Source: Pseudotabrizicola sp. (lineage in GTDB: Bacteria > Pseudomonadota > Alphaproteobacteria > Rhodobacterales > Rhodobacteraceae). Taken from it: a stretch of 64,000 nt of DNA. The position numbers and the translations under genes were made by a program. A model generated the notes under the pieces. That model saw only the letters and a list, made by a program, of their open reading frames with translations, was not told the origin of the DNA and made no database searches. Location: the NCBI RefSeq assembly GCF_030656345.1, contig NZ_JAUSNR010000019.1:248001-312000 (forward strand), read 5' to 3'. Position 1 is the stretch's first letter, and each line of letters begins with the position of its first letter. Positions 16,106 to 24,096 of the stretch are shown here, piece after piece.

Positions 16106-16761
16106 ACCTGCACCCCGACGCCGGCCAGCTCGCTCTGGCTCACCAGTCCAAGCCTGATCATTTCTCTGCCCATGGTTGGTTTGATGGCGCTGGGCGGGAT
16201 AAATTTTCCCTTCCTTATTTTCTCAGCCCAAAACCTCGCCATGCCGTCGCCTTCGTCAGGCTCGCGCGCACCAGGTTCTCTTACAGGTTCTCTTACAGGT
16301 TTGTGTCCGGCGGGCCGGACACGGGATTCGGCCAAAATCGGACACGGGATTGCCCCTAAATCGGACACGGGATTGCTCGGCTTTCCGTGTCCGGTTTCCG
16401 GACACGGCTCATCTGAATTCAGAGGCATTTCCGCCTGATCCGAACCTTTAGCATCCTTCGATTTCAGAGCCTCAAAACCGTCCTCGAATGCGAACATGTA
16501 TCGGGTCGGCTTCTGCTGCCGCGTCTTGGGGTCGATCTGCCGAACACGTCGGATCAAGCCTGCGGCCTCAAGGGCGGCAAGATGGACGTTCAACTGCGAC
16601 CGCGACACTTCACAATCTGCGGTCAGCCGCCCCTGCGATGGAAAGCAGCCCAGGTCAGGGTTGTGACGGTCGGCAAGGTGGAACAGCACCAGCTTTGCAC
16701 CAGCGGTCAGACCCATGCCAAGCCCGGCCCCAATGGCCCATGATGTGGCTTTGTGGCTCAT
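16102..16761 (-). CDS. Winged-helix (phage replication O-like) DNA-binding protein
   Basis: A 219-residue protein. Residues 1-95 form a helix-turn-helix/winged-helix region: SHKATSWAIGAG, then AKLVLFHLADRHNPDLGCF, PSQGRLTADCEVSRSQLNVH and LAALEAAGLIRRVRQ. The middle is low-complexity (CPETGHGKPSN..., PVREPVREP from a 12-base tandem repeat at 16273-16296) and contains the iterons described separately. A C-terminal region (GMARFWAEKIRKGKFIPPSAI) follows. The domain plan resembles lambda O-type initiators, whose genes also contain the origin. ATG 16761 is preferred to the TTG at 16785. It is first in the minus-strand run that includes the tape-measure gene. Confidence 0.65.
   Translation of the reverse strand: MSHKATSWAIGAGLGMGLTAGAKLVLFHLADRHNPDLGCFPSQGRLTADCEVSRSQLNVHLAALEAAGLIRRVRQIDPKTRQQKPTRYMFAFEDGFEALKSKDAKGSDQAEMPLNSDEPCPETGHGKPSNPVSDLGAIPCPILAESRVRPAGHKPVREPVREPGAREPDEGDGMARFWAEKIRKGKFIPPSAIKPTMGREMIRLGLVSQSELAGVGVQV
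16303..16407. repeat. Iteron cluster inside the winged-helix gene; candidate replication origin of the element
   Basis: CGGACACGGGATT occurs exactly at 16316-16328, 16339-16351 and 16362-16374, a constant 23-base period; the last two share 19 bases (AAAT and GC flanks). They are framed by inverted copies: GTGTCCGG/CCGGACAC at 16303-16322, and a perfect 10-bp hairpin CCGTGTCCGG/CCGGACACGG at 16385-16407. That gives six CGGACAC units in 105 bases. An AT-rich stretch lies at about 16199-16233 on the downstream side of the gene, the place of the unwinding region in lambda-type origins. Confidence 0.6.
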
Positions 16762-16868
16762 GCCGCCACCCGCTCGCGCTTCCAATCGCGTGTAAGCCCT
16801 TGATACTTGGTAAGCCGGTTCGCCTCCACTTTTGTGGAGTTATCCAGCAATTTCAGGCGTTGCGGGGC

Positions 16869-16886
16869 TCCGTCTTGGGGCACCAC
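16869..16886 (+). repeat. attR core of the integrated element (18-bp direct repeat)
   Basis: An exact second copy of TCCGTCTTGGGGCACCAC, matching the tRNA-Thr 3' end at 7585-7602. No tRNA body precedes it, so it is a duplicated fragment left at the far end. Between the winged-helix gene and this repeat (16762-16868) only a small hairpin (CTCCAC/GTGGAG at 16824-16839) is visible. Confidence 0.9.
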
Positions 16887-16950
16887 GCGCATCCTCCGTT
16901 TCGTTTATTTGGCAGGTCACCACCTGCGGCGGGCAAGCTGCCCGCGCCGG

Positions 16951-18420
16951 TCAGTCCGGGCGGGGCTGGGTTGGGATCACCTCGGCGTCTTCTGCTGTCG
17001 ATGCTTCAGGCGGCGGCTCTACAGGCTCTGGCTCGATGGGTGCGGGCTGGCCGACAATCAGCGGCAGCAGTTCGGTGCCCGTGGCGCTTGGGCCCGTCGT
17101 TTCGGGTGGTTCGCGCCAGCTGAGCGTGTCGAACCCGCCGCAATTGTCGCAGATCGGGTGCCAGGTTGCGTGGATGGCCTGACACTTGTCGCAGCACCAT
17201 TGCGGGCCGCGCGGGGCGGTCAGGGCGCGGGTCAGCCAGCCACGGACGACGGAATCATCCTCACCCTCGCCTCGCGCAATGGCGGCCATGATGGCCAGCG
17301 ACCTTTGCGTCGGATGGGTGGTGACGATGTCGCCAAGGTCGCGCCGGGCGGCAGGGAAATCTTCGGCGGACACGTGAAGCTCGGCCAACAAAAGCCGGGT
17401 CTGCTCATGGTCACGCTGAACATCGGTCAGCGCCCGGAACCGCTTGATCCGTTCGACCGGCGTTTCGGTCGGCTCAATCTCGGCAAAGGCGGCGGCCAGA
17501 TCGGGGTGCGGATGCACCGACCACGCTTTTTTGAGCACACGGGTGGCACCCTTGCGGTCGCCCTTTGCCACCAGCCCGCGTGCCGCCATGGCGGCGGCGG
17601 GAATCAGGTCGGGGGACAGGCGGTTTGCTTCGATCGCGGCTTCGCGCGCCTCGATGCTGGCGGTGTCGTCGATCACGGTCTTCGCCTCTTGCAGGGCCAG
17701 AACGGCGTCGCGGCGGCGGTAGACATCGCGCGGCAATTCGCCGGCCTTCAGCTTGGCACCCAGCGTCAGGCGCGCACCCTTCCAGTCGGCGCTTTCGGCC
17801 TGCAGTTTCAGCAGGATATCCTGCGTTTCGGCATGGCGCGGCTTCATCGCAAAGGCCTTTTCGGCCAGCTTCAGCGCCATATCGGTATCACCCTCGGCCA
17901 GCTTCTGCTTCATCAGGCCCCGGACGCCGACAAAGCGGGTCTTGTCGTCGGACAGCAGCCGTTTGTAGGCATCGGAAGCGCGCTTGGTATCGCCCGAGGC
18001 TTCGGCCGATTGCGCCATCAGCAGAGTGGTCAGTTCCGGTTTGGCCAGATAGCGTTCGGCCCGCTGCGCCCGCGCCATGGCAACCCGGCCTTCGCCAGAA
18101 GCAAGGGCAAGAAAGCCTTCGGTCAGCGCCTGATAGCCCTTACGTTCCCGGTTGCGGTCGAAATAGCGCGAGATGGCGGTTTCGTCGCCGGACAAAAAGC
18201 GCAGGACGGCCACCAGAAAGCTGACAATCTTGAACACCACCCAAAGGGCAATGATCAGCACCAGCGTCAGGATGACCGACTGCAACGGCCCAAGGGTAAA
18301 TTCCCAGCCCGCAACGGCGACCCGGATGCCGCCGCCGGTTTCCAGAAGCACACCTGCGCCAAAGGTCAGCGCCGCAATGAAACAGACAAACAGAACGACT
18401 TTCAGCAATGTCCAAAGCAT
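16951..18420 (-). CDS. hemY: HemY-like membrane protein with TPR region and C-terminal zinc-ribbon motif
   Basis: A 489-residue protein. Two N-terminal membrane segments (about residues 3-22 and 42-70) are followed by the HemY_N region with SGDETAISRYFDRNRERKG and a long TPR-like helical repeat region (about 100-370). Near the C-terminus CDKC and CDNC pairs (about residues 418-437) form a zinc-ribbon-like motif, then a proline-rich tail. The gene lies with hemD and the mitofilin-like gene as in many alphaproteobacteria. HemY of this type is not the protoporphyrinogen oxidase of the same name; its exact role in haem metabolism is unsettled. Confidence 0.85.
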   Translation of the reverse strand: MLWTLLKVVLFVCFIAALTFGAGVLLETGGGIRVAVAGWEFTLGPLQSVILTLVLIIALWVVFKIVSFLVAVLRFLSGDETAISRYFDRNRERKGYQALTEGFLALASGEGRVAMARAQRAERYLAKPELTTLLMAQSAEASGDTKRASDAYKRLLSDDKTRFVGVRGLMKQKLAEGDTDMALKLAEKAFAMKPRHAETQDILLKLQAESADWKGARLTLGAKLKAGELPRDVYRRRDAVLALQEAKTVIDDTASIEAREAAIEANRLSPDLIPAAAMAARGLVAKGDRKGATRVLKKAWSVHPHPDLAAAFAEIEPTETPVERIKRFRALTDVQRDHEQTRLLLAELHVSAEDFPAARRDLGDIVTTHPTQRSLAIMAAIARGEGEDDSVVRGWLTRALTAPRGPQWCCDKCQAIHATWHPICDNCGGFDTLSWREPPETTGPSATGTELLPLIVGQPAPIEPEPVEPPPEASTAEDAEVIPTQPRPD

Positions 18421-18429
18421 CTGCTTATC

Positions 18430-19686
18430 CTATTCTTGCAAGGCGGCTGACAGCGACGCAACCGCTTCGAGCGCATCCAGACGCTGCTGCGCCAGTGCAG
18501 ACCATTCCGCCATTTCGGCAAGCCCTTCCGGCGGCAGACCCTGCAATTCGCCAAGCGCCCGGGCAAGGTCGCCCGCGCCCACAGCGGCTTCGGCGCGGGA
18601 CAGAACGGCATCGGGATCGGTGCCTTCGCGCGGGGTCAGCGAGCGTACCCCGGTTGTGGCCTGAAACAGGCTGCCAAGGCGTTCGGTCCACCCGTCGCCC
18701 ATATCAGCGCGACGCGATGCGTCGAGTGCAGCACGGGCGGCAGGTGGAAAGCCATCCTCCAGCAGTTTGCGCGATGGCACGCCGGTTTCTGCAAGGCTGG
18801 TCAGGCTTTGCGGAACCTCAATGCCGGACAGATCTGCCAGGGCCCCGGAAAACGGCACGCCGCTTTCCACTGCTGCCTGCACGCGGCTGAGCGCTGCTGC
18901 GGTCACTGCGCGACCGGCTGTCGCCTCTGCCTCGGCGCGCAGGGCTGCCGCTTGGGCTTCTGCCTCGGCCAGACGCTCTTCGGTCTGGGCGGTCAACGCC
19001 TCCAGCTCTGCGGTCGAGCGGGCACCGGAGGCTTCAATCTCGGCGACCTGCGCACGCAGGGACTCGACCAAAGCCACCACCTCCTCTGCGGCACCTTCGC
19101 CCGACAGAGCTGCCGGGCGCGACTCGATGGCGGCAATGCGGCTTTCCAGCGTGGTCAGCGCGTCTGTCAGCGAAGACAGGTCCGGCTCTGGCGCAGCCTG
19201 TTCCGGCCGCGATTCCAGCGCGGCAATCCGGTCGGCATGGGTTGCGTCAGGGGCCGGCGCGGATTCAAGCACCTCCACCCGGCCCGCCAGCGCCTGCACA
19301 TCGGCCTGCGTCGCCACGGGAGCGTCCGGGGTGCCCATGCCGGGAAAAGGCACAAAGATCGCCAGCGCATAACCGGCGGCGGCGGCAACCACCCCGCCCA
19401 AAGCGGTGCCCAGAAACCCGCTGCCGCCAGATTTTTCCGATGGCGCTGATGCGGATGGCGGCAATGGGGCCACGGCATCTGGCTCCGCAGGGCCCTGCAA
19501 TTGCGGCACCACAGGTTCCTGATCCGGGGCGGTGCTTTCAGCGCGCTGCGGTTCTTCCATGGTCACAGGGTCCACAGCCTCCGCCACCGGCGACTCTACG
19601 ATCTCTGCATCCGCCGGTTCGACAGGCTCTGCCGGTTTTACCAGATCCGCTTCTTCCGCTGGGTTTGAAGGAGGGCGTTTGGCCAT
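18430..19686 (-). CDS. Mitofilin-domain (Mic60-like) inner-membrane protein
   Basis: A 418-residue protein starting MAKRPPSNPAEEADLVKPAE. The N-terminal 90 residues are acidic and proline-rich. One membrane helix follows (about 100-120, GTALGGVVAAAAGYALAIFVPF). Then comes a long coiled coil rich in EALTAQTEERLAEAEAQAA-type repeats, and a C-terminal helical domain resembling the Mic60/mitofilin domain. Alphaproteobacterial relatives bend the inner membrane and pair with outer-membrane partners. The gene lies between hemD and hemY, the conserved site for this gene. The frame is open further upstream to 19989, but that part overlaps hemD and is not expected to be translated. Confidence 0.82.
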   Translation of the reverse strand: MAKRPPSNPAEEADLVKPAEPVEPADAEIVESPVAEAVDPVTMEEPQRAESTAPDQEPVVPQLQGPAEPDAVAPLPPSASAPSEKSGGSGFLGTALGGVVAAAAGYALAIFVPFPGMGTPDAPVATQADVQALAGRVEVLESAPAPDATHADRIAALESRPEQAAPEPDLSSLTDALTTLESRIAAIESRPAALSGEGAAEEVVALVESLRAQVAEIEASGARSTAELEALTAQTEERLAEAEAQAAALRAEAEATAGRAVTAAALSRVQAAVESGVPFSGALADLSGIEVPQSLTSLAETGVPSRKLLEDGFPPAARAALDASRRADMGDGWTERLGSLFQATTGVRSLTPREGTDPDAVLSRAEAAVGAGDLARALGELQGLPPEGLAEMAEWSALAQQRLDALEAVASLSAALQE

Positions 19687-19768
19687 TCTGACATTCCTGA
19701 CTTTAACATTGAGAGAGCGTCGCCGGTGGACCCTTGGGTGCAATCCTAATCCTGCACCACTCCGGGCA

Positions 19769-20503
19769 TCAAGCGGTGAAGATAAAACGATCCAGCGCCA
19801 AGAACAGTTCCGCCAGCGTGGGTGCTGCGGCGATGGCAAGATGACCGGCCTGGCAATCGGTGAAGGTTTCGGCCACTGCGGCGCTGAATGCAATGATGCG
19901 CAGCCGGGAAAGCACGGTTTCGTCCGGGATTTCCGATTGCAGGGCAGCGCGGAACAGCGTCGCAGTGCGGGGCGAAAACAGCGGCACAATCACTGGCCCG
20001 CCCGCAGACAGGACACGGACCGCGTCTTGCGACAGGGCGACCGGCTGCTGCACGTAGACAACCGCGTCATGGGCGCGCAGACCTGCGCCGGCCAGCCGCG
20101 CCACCAGATCGCCGCGCGTGTCCTGCCCCCGCAGGTGCAGGAACGGCGCGTGTTCCGGCTGGGTCCGCACCAGGTGAAACAGATCGCCGGCATCGCCTTT
20201 GGCGGAAATTGCCTGAAACCCCAGGTCTGTGGCCACTTCGGCGGTCCTGTCGCCCACGCAAAACGCTTGGGCTGGCAGCCCCGCAAGCGCCGCCGCCGCC
20301 CGTGCGCCGGTTTCAGATGTCAGCACAACCGACCGGAAGGACATGCCGCGCAGATCAGGCGTCAGGAAACTTGGCTCCAGCAGCGGCGTCAGCACCGGGT
20401 CAACCCGGTTGCCGTATCTGTCCCGCAGCGCAGAGGCGAAGCGGCTGGCCTGCGGCTCGGGTCGGGTGATCAACACTGGCAGGGCGCGGGATTGCGAGAG
20501 CAT
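19769..20503 (-). CDS. hemD: Uroporphyrinogen-III synthase
   Basis: A 244-residue protein beginning MLSQSRALPVLITRPEPQA. HemD proteins are poorly conserved, but the RPEP start, the FTSETGARAAA-like segment (SVVLTSETGARA), FCVGDRTAEVA and the second-domain VPLFSPRTATLF with a C-terminal AFSAAVAETF fit the bilobed family. It closes hydroxymethylbilane to uroporphyrinogen III, the common precursor of haem, sirohaem, cobalamin and bacteriochlorophyll. It is divergent from tsaD with 45 bases between start codons. The frame continues to 20554, but that would overlap the tsaD start. Confidence 0.85.
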   Translation of the reverse strand: MLSQSRALPVLITRPEPQASRFASALRDRYGNRVDPVLTPLLEPSFLTPDLRGMSFRSVVLTSETGARAAAALAGLPAQAFCVGDRTAEVATDLGFQAISAKGDAGDLFHLVRTQPEHAPFLHLRGQDTRGDLVARLAGAGLRAHDAVVYVQQPVALSQDAVRVLSAGGPVIVPLFSPRTATLFRAALQSEIPDETVLSRLRIIAFSAAVAETFTDCQAGHLAIAAAPTLAELFLALDRFIFTA

Positions 20504-20548
20504 GCTTAGGGTGTTACCTGCTGATATGCCCTGGCGCAACGGCGGACC

Positions 20549-21640
20549 ATGCACAAAAGCCTGACCTTCCTTGGAATCGAATCAAGCTGCGATGACTCGG
20601 CCGCCGCGATCGTGCGCTGCGGGGAAAGTACCGGGATTCTGTCTTCGGTGGTGGAGGGGCAGGTCAACCTGCATGCCGCGTTTGGTGGCGTGGTGCCCGA
20701 AATCGCCGCGCGGGCGCATGTCGAACGGCTCGATTTCTGTGTCGAACGCGCGATGGCCGAGGCGGGGGTCAGCTTTGCAGATCTTGACGGGATTGCGGTC
20801 ACGGCTGGCCCCGGGCTGATCGGCGGGGTGTTGTCGGGCGTGATGCTGGCAAAGGGGTTATCAGCTGGCACAGGGTTGCCGCTGGTCGGGGTCAACCATC
20901 TGGCCGGCCATGCGCTGACGCCGCGCCTGACCGACGGTCTGGCCTTTCCCTATCTGATGCTGCTGGTGTCGGGTGGTCATTGCCAGTTCCTGATTGTGGG
21001 CGGGCCAGAGTCGTTTCGCCGCATCGGCGGCACCATCGACGACGCGCCGGGAGAGGCATTTGACAAGATCGCCAAACTGCTGGGCCTGCCGCAACCGGGC
21101 GGTCCGGCGGTGGAGGGACAGGCAGCAAAGGGCAATCCGGCGCGCTTTGTGATGCCGCGCCCGCTGCTGGACAGGCCGGGATGCGACATGTCTTTTTCGG
21201 GGCTGAAAACCGCCGTGCTGCGGGCACGCGACGGGGTGATCGCGCAAAAGGGCGGGTTAACGCTGGCCGACCGGCAGGACCTGTGCGCCGGTTTTCAGAC
21301 CGCGATGACGGCGGTGTTGCACGAAAAGACCCGCCGCGCGCTGGAAGTCTATCTGGCCACAGGCCCGGCGGTTCCAGCCTTTGCCATTGCCGGTGGTGTC
21401 GCCGCAAATCAGCCCATTCGTGCCGCGTTAGAGACGCTTTGTGATGCAAAGGCGGTGCGGTTTCTCGCCCCGCCGTTGCGGCTGTGCACCGACAACGCGG
21501 CGATGATCGCCTTTGCGGGGATCGAACGGTTCCGGCTGGGCCACCGCGATGACATGACCCTGACCGCCCGACCGCGCTGGCCACTGGACCCGACCGCGCC
21601 GGCGATGATCGGCTCGGGCAAGAAGGGGGCCAAGGCATGA
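20549..21640 (+). CDS. tsaD: tRNA N6-threonylcarbamoyladenosine (t6A37) transferase TsaD
   Basis: A 363-residue ASKHA-fold protein. The N-terminus [14 protein letters not shown], the metal-binding [10 protein letters not shown] histidines, [13 protein letters not shown] and the C-terminal [21 protein letters not shown] are diagnostic. With TsaB, TsaE (a tsaE gene is at 31668) and TsaC it forms t6A in tRNAs reading ANN codons, including the threonine tRNA seen in this window. Its stop overlaps the gpsA start as ATGA. Confidence 0.95.
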   Translation: MHKSLTFLGIESSCDDSAAAIVRCGESTGILSSVVEGQVNLHAAFGGVVPEIAARAHVERLDFCVERAMAEAGVSFADLDGIAVTAGPGLIGGVLSGVMLAKGLSAGTGLPLVGVNHLAGHALTPRLTDGLAFPYLMLLVSGGHCQFLIVGGPESFRRIGGTIDDAPGEAFDKIAKLLGLPQPGGPAVEGQAAKGNPARFVMPRPLLDRPGCDMSFSGLKTAVLRARDGVIAQKGGLTLADRQDLCAGFQTAMTAVLHEKTRRALEVYLATGPAVPAFAIAGGVAANQPIRAALETLCDAKAVRFLAPPLRLCTDNAAMIAFAGIERFRLGHRDDMTLTARPRWPLDPTAPAMIGSGKKGAKA

Positions 21641-22611
21641 CCGCACTCATTGGTCTTGCGGGTGCCGGTGCCTTTGGTGCGGCGCTGGCCATTGCGCTGG
21701 CAAAGCAGGGGCAAAACGTGCGGCTTTGGGCGCGGGACGCGACTGTTGTTGAAACGATGGCCCAAACCCGGCAAGTGCATCGCCTGCCGGGTGCCGCGCT
21801 ACCCAAAACAGTGTCTGTGACAGCGGATATCGCCGATCTGGCGGACTGCCCGTCCGTGTTGCTGGCCGTACCGATGCAGCAGCTTTCCCGCTTTCTGACC
21901 CTGCACGGCAAGATGCTGGATGGCCGCGCGCTGGTTGCCTGCTGCAAGGGCATGGATCTGGCCACGCAAAAGGGCCCGACTGCCCTGATCGCCGATGCCT
22001 GTCCGCATGCCACGCCGATGATCCTGACAGGCCCCAGTTTTGCTACCGATATCGCAAAGGGCCTTGCCACCGCCCTGACCTTGGCCAGCACCGACGACGC
22101 GGCCAGCCAGCATATGCAGGGCGTGCTGTCCGGCCCCATTCTGCGGATCTATCGCAATTCGGATGTTGTCGGTGCCGAACTGGGTGGTGCGTTAAAGAAT
22201 GTGATCGCGATTGCCGCCGGAATCGTCATGGGTGCTGGCCTGGGCGAAAGCGCCCGGGCCGCCCTGATGGCGCGCGGCTTTGCCGAAATGGTGCGCTTTT
22301 CGGTCCGGCTGGGCGCGCGGCCAGACACCCTGATGGGGCTGTCTGGTCTGGGTGATCTGGTGCTGACCTGTACCTCGGCCCAGTCGCGCAACTATTCCCA
22401 TGGGCTGGCCCTCGGGCGCGGTGACCGCACCGATCCTGCGGTCACGGTCGAAGGCGTGGCCACATCGCAGGCCGTTCTGCGCCAGACGCTGGCCCTTGGC
22501 CTGTCGGATGATATGCCCGTCACCACCATGGTGGCAGAGGTGACAGCCGGAACCATAACCATTCCCCGTGCCATTCAGGCCCTGATGTCCCGCCCGCTGA
22601 AAGAGGAGTAA
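21637..22611 (+). CDS. gpsA: Glycerol-3-phosphate dehydrogenase [NAD(P)+]
   Basis: A 324-residue protein. The NAD-binding Rossmann motif [20 protein letters not shown] is at the N-terminus; [28 protein letters not shown], and the catalytic-domain [19 protein letters not shown] and [19 protein letters not shown] follow, all conserved GpsA blocks. It reduces dihydroxyacetone phosphate to sn-glycerol-3-phosphate for phospholipid synthesis. It overlaps tsaD by four bases and is followed three bases later by a YciI-like gene. Confidence 0.95.
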   Translation: MTALIGLAGAGAFGAALAIALAKQGQNVRLWARDATVVETMAQTRQVHRLPGAALPKTVSVTADIADLADCPSVLLAVPMQQLSRFLTLHGKMLDGRALVACCKGMDLATQKGPTALIADACPHATPMILTGPSFATDIAKGLATALTLASTDDAASQHMQGVLSGPILRIYRNSDVVGAELGGALKNVIAIAAGIVMGAGLGESARAALMARGFAEMVRFSVRLGARPDTLMGLSGLGDLVLTCTSAQSRNYSHGLALGRGDRTDPAVTVEGVATSQAVLRQTLALGLSDDMPVTTMVAEVTAGTITIPRAIQALMSRPLKEE

Positions 22612-22614
22612 CCC

Positions 22615-22887
22615 ATGCGCGTCGCCCTGATCTGCATCGACAAGCCCGACCATCTGCAAACCCGCACCGACAATCGCGCGGCCCATCTGGAGCATATCAC
22701 CGCCAGCGGCATTGTTGAAATGGCCGGTCCGTTTCTGGATGCCGAAGGCCGCATGACCGGCAGTCTGGTGATCCTGAGCGTCGACACCATGGATCAGGCG
22801 CAAGCCTGGGCAGAGGCGGACCCCTATGCACGCGCCGGGCTGTTCCAGAGCGTGTCGATCCGCGAATGGAAAAAGGTGATCGGATGA
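22615..22887 (+). CDS. YciI-like protein
   Basis: A 90-residue single-domain protein (MRVALICIDKPDHLQTRTDN...) of the YciI/YCII ferredoxin-like fold. It has the RAAHLEHI histidine segment and GSLVILSVDTMDQAQAWAEADPYARAGLF, the usual C-terminal block. Some family members act as small dehydrochlorinases or bind metabolites; the function here is unknown. It sits in a tight operon between gpsA and an EVE-domain gene, overlapping the latter by ATGA. This gene order recurs in Rhodobacteraceae. Confidence 0.85.
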   Translation: MRVALICIDKPDHLQTRTDNRAAHLEHITASGIVEMAGPFLDAEGRMTGSLVILSVDTMDQAQAWAEADPYARAGLFQSVSIREWKKVIG

Positions 22888-23306
22888 ATTTCTGGCTGTT
22901 CAAGTCAGAGCCTGATGCCTGGAGCTGGGATCAGCAGGTCGCCCGCGGCGAGGCGGGTGAGGAATGGGGCGGGGTCAGAAATTATCAGGCCCGCAACAAC
23001 ATGCGCGCGATGAAGGTGGGTGACCGCGGGTTTTTCTATCACTCCAATATCGGCAAAGAGATTGTCGGCATTGTCGAGGTGATCCGGACAAGCGCGCCGG
23101 ACAGCACCACCGATGACCCGCGATGGGATTGCGTGGTGATAAAGGCGGTTCAGTCCGTGAAGCGGCCGGTTTCGCTGGACGATTGCAAGGCCGCCCCCGG
23201 GTTGGAAAACATGGCGCTGGTCAAAAGCACCCGCCTGTCGGTGCAGCCGGTGACCGAGAAGGAATGGGCAATCGTCTGCGACATGGCACAGACGAAACCC
23301 GACTGA
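22884..23306 (+). CDS. EVE-domain protein (PUA-like; modified-nucleotide binding)
   Basis: A 140-residue protein starting MNFWLFKSEPDAWSWDQQ, the hallmark start of EVE-domain proteins, with GVRNYQARNNMRAMKVGDRGFFYHSN next. EVE domains have a PUA-like fold and are thought to bind modified bases in DNA or RNA. ATG 22884 overlaps the previous stop by ATGA; an in-frame codon upstream at 22866 is less likely. It is last in the tsaD-gpsA-yciI run. Confidence 0.88.
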   Translation: MNFWLFKSEPDAWSWDQQVARGEAGEEWGGVRNYQARNNMRAMKVGDRGFFYHSNIGKEIVGIVEVIRTSAPDSTTDDPRWDCVVIKAVQSVKRPVSLDDCKAAPGLENMALVKSTRLSVQPVTEKEWAIVCDMAQTKPD

Positions 23307-23347
23307 CACCGGCAGCGCGTCTTATCGCGGGATGAGACTATGAAAAC

Positions 23348-23376
23348 GGAGGGTCCAATGCATCAAAGGACCCTCC
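23348..23376 (+). terminator. Hairpin after the tsaD-gpsA-EVE operon
   Basis: GGAGGGTCC and GGACCCTCC form a 9-bp perfect stem with an 11-base loop, 42 bases beyond the EVE gene stop. There is no T-run, so it is either a Rho-dependent or processing hairpin. The remainder of 23377-23569 shows no gene or further motif. Confidence 0.5.
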
Positions 23377-23569
23377 ATCCACCCCACGTGTCCCCTAGCA
23401 CCACACGTGTTCCGAAAAAGGGTCCGAGGCATCCTGCCTGTCACCTTTGACGCTAGGCGATTTCGGGGCAATTGCGCAAGCGCAGTACGTGTAAAACTGT
23501 CCGGGCTTAGGAATTTTTTCAGATTGTCTTTTGCGAATCATCTGTTGCCCAGACAAGAGACCGGCCAGT

Positions 23570-23911
23570 CTATTTGTAGGCGGCTTCTTTGCCGAAATGC
23601 TTGACCAGCATATAATAGACAACGGCGCGGTATTTGCTGCGGTTTGATCTGCCATAGGTATCAATCACGGCATTGAGCGCTTCCATCAGCTTTGGCCCAT
23701 CCTCAAGTCCAAGCTTTTTCATCAGGAAGTTCTTCCTGATGGTTTCAAGCTCTGCCGGGTCCGTGCCCGCGACGGTCGAGGCATCCTCGCTGTAAATCGC
23801 CGGACCACAGCCAATTGTGACTTTGGTCAGCAATGCCATATCCGGCGTCATGTTGCATTTTGTGGAAAGTTCTTCCGCATATTTCGCGATCAATTCGTCA
23901 CGTTTGCTCAT
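23570..23911 (-). CDS. DUF2853 family protein
   Basis: A 113-residue soluble helical protein. MSKRDELIAKYAEELSTKC is followed by IRKNFLMKKLGLEDGPKL and by YRAVVYYMLVKHFGKE near the end, the conserved blocks of the DUF2853 family. Function is unknown. ATG 23911 is preferred to the longer frame at 23941. A 9-bp inverted repeat (CCCTGCCAG/CTGGCAGGG, 23941-23972) lies just upstream of its start and may affect expression. Confidence 0.8.
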   Translation of the reverse strand: MSKRDELIAKYAEELSTKCNMTPDMALLTKVTIGCGPAIYSEDASTVAGTDPAELETIRKNFLMKKLGLEDGPKLMEALNAVIDTYGRSNRSKYRAVVYYMLVKHFGKEAAYK

Positions 23912-24057
23912 GCTTTTTGTCCCTGTCGGTCCTGGTTCCACCCTGCCAGAGCGTAGCTCCGCGCTGGCAGGGCAAACTTTAGCCAGAAAAGGCGTTTTCG
24001 ACCAAGGGAAAAGTCACAGCGACCGGCATGCGGCGCCGGGCGCGGAATTTGCAGCGG

Positions 24058-24080
24058 ATGCCGCCCCAATGGGGCGGCAT
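24058..24080 (-). terminator. Hairpin downstream of ahcY
   Basis: ATGCCGCCCC and GGGGCGGCAT form a 10-bp stem with a 3-base loop, 17 bases past the ahcY stop on the minus strand. A T-run is absent, so termination may depend on Rho or the hairpin may protect the transcript end. Confidence 0.55.
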
Positions 24081-24096
24081 GCTGTGTCGGCTTGGT

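Larger units (their letters stand above)
7585..16886. mobile_element. Integrated phage-derived element, about 9.3 kb, in tRNA-Thr
   Basis: The element is bounded by the 18-bp repeats at 7585-7602 and 16869-16886 (repeat-to-repeat distance 9284 bases). Contents from left to right: integrase, a 63-residue gene, an AlpA-like excisionase, a protease/capsid fusion, a MerR-like gene, an unknown gene, two divergent Arc-type regulators with palindromic operators, two small genes, a tape-measure protein, a repeat-rich ORF and a winged-helix gene with iterons. No terminase, portal, tail-tip or lysis gene was recognised. It is therefore either a strongly reduced prophage or a phage satellite that borrows functions; sequence alone does not decide. 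Confidence 0.85.

Noticed and set aside
7585-16886. Gene transfer agent cluster
   Set aside because: Rhodobacteraceae GTA clusters have separate protease and capsid genes plus terminase, portal and tail-tip genes and no integrase or att repeats; the content here does not fit.
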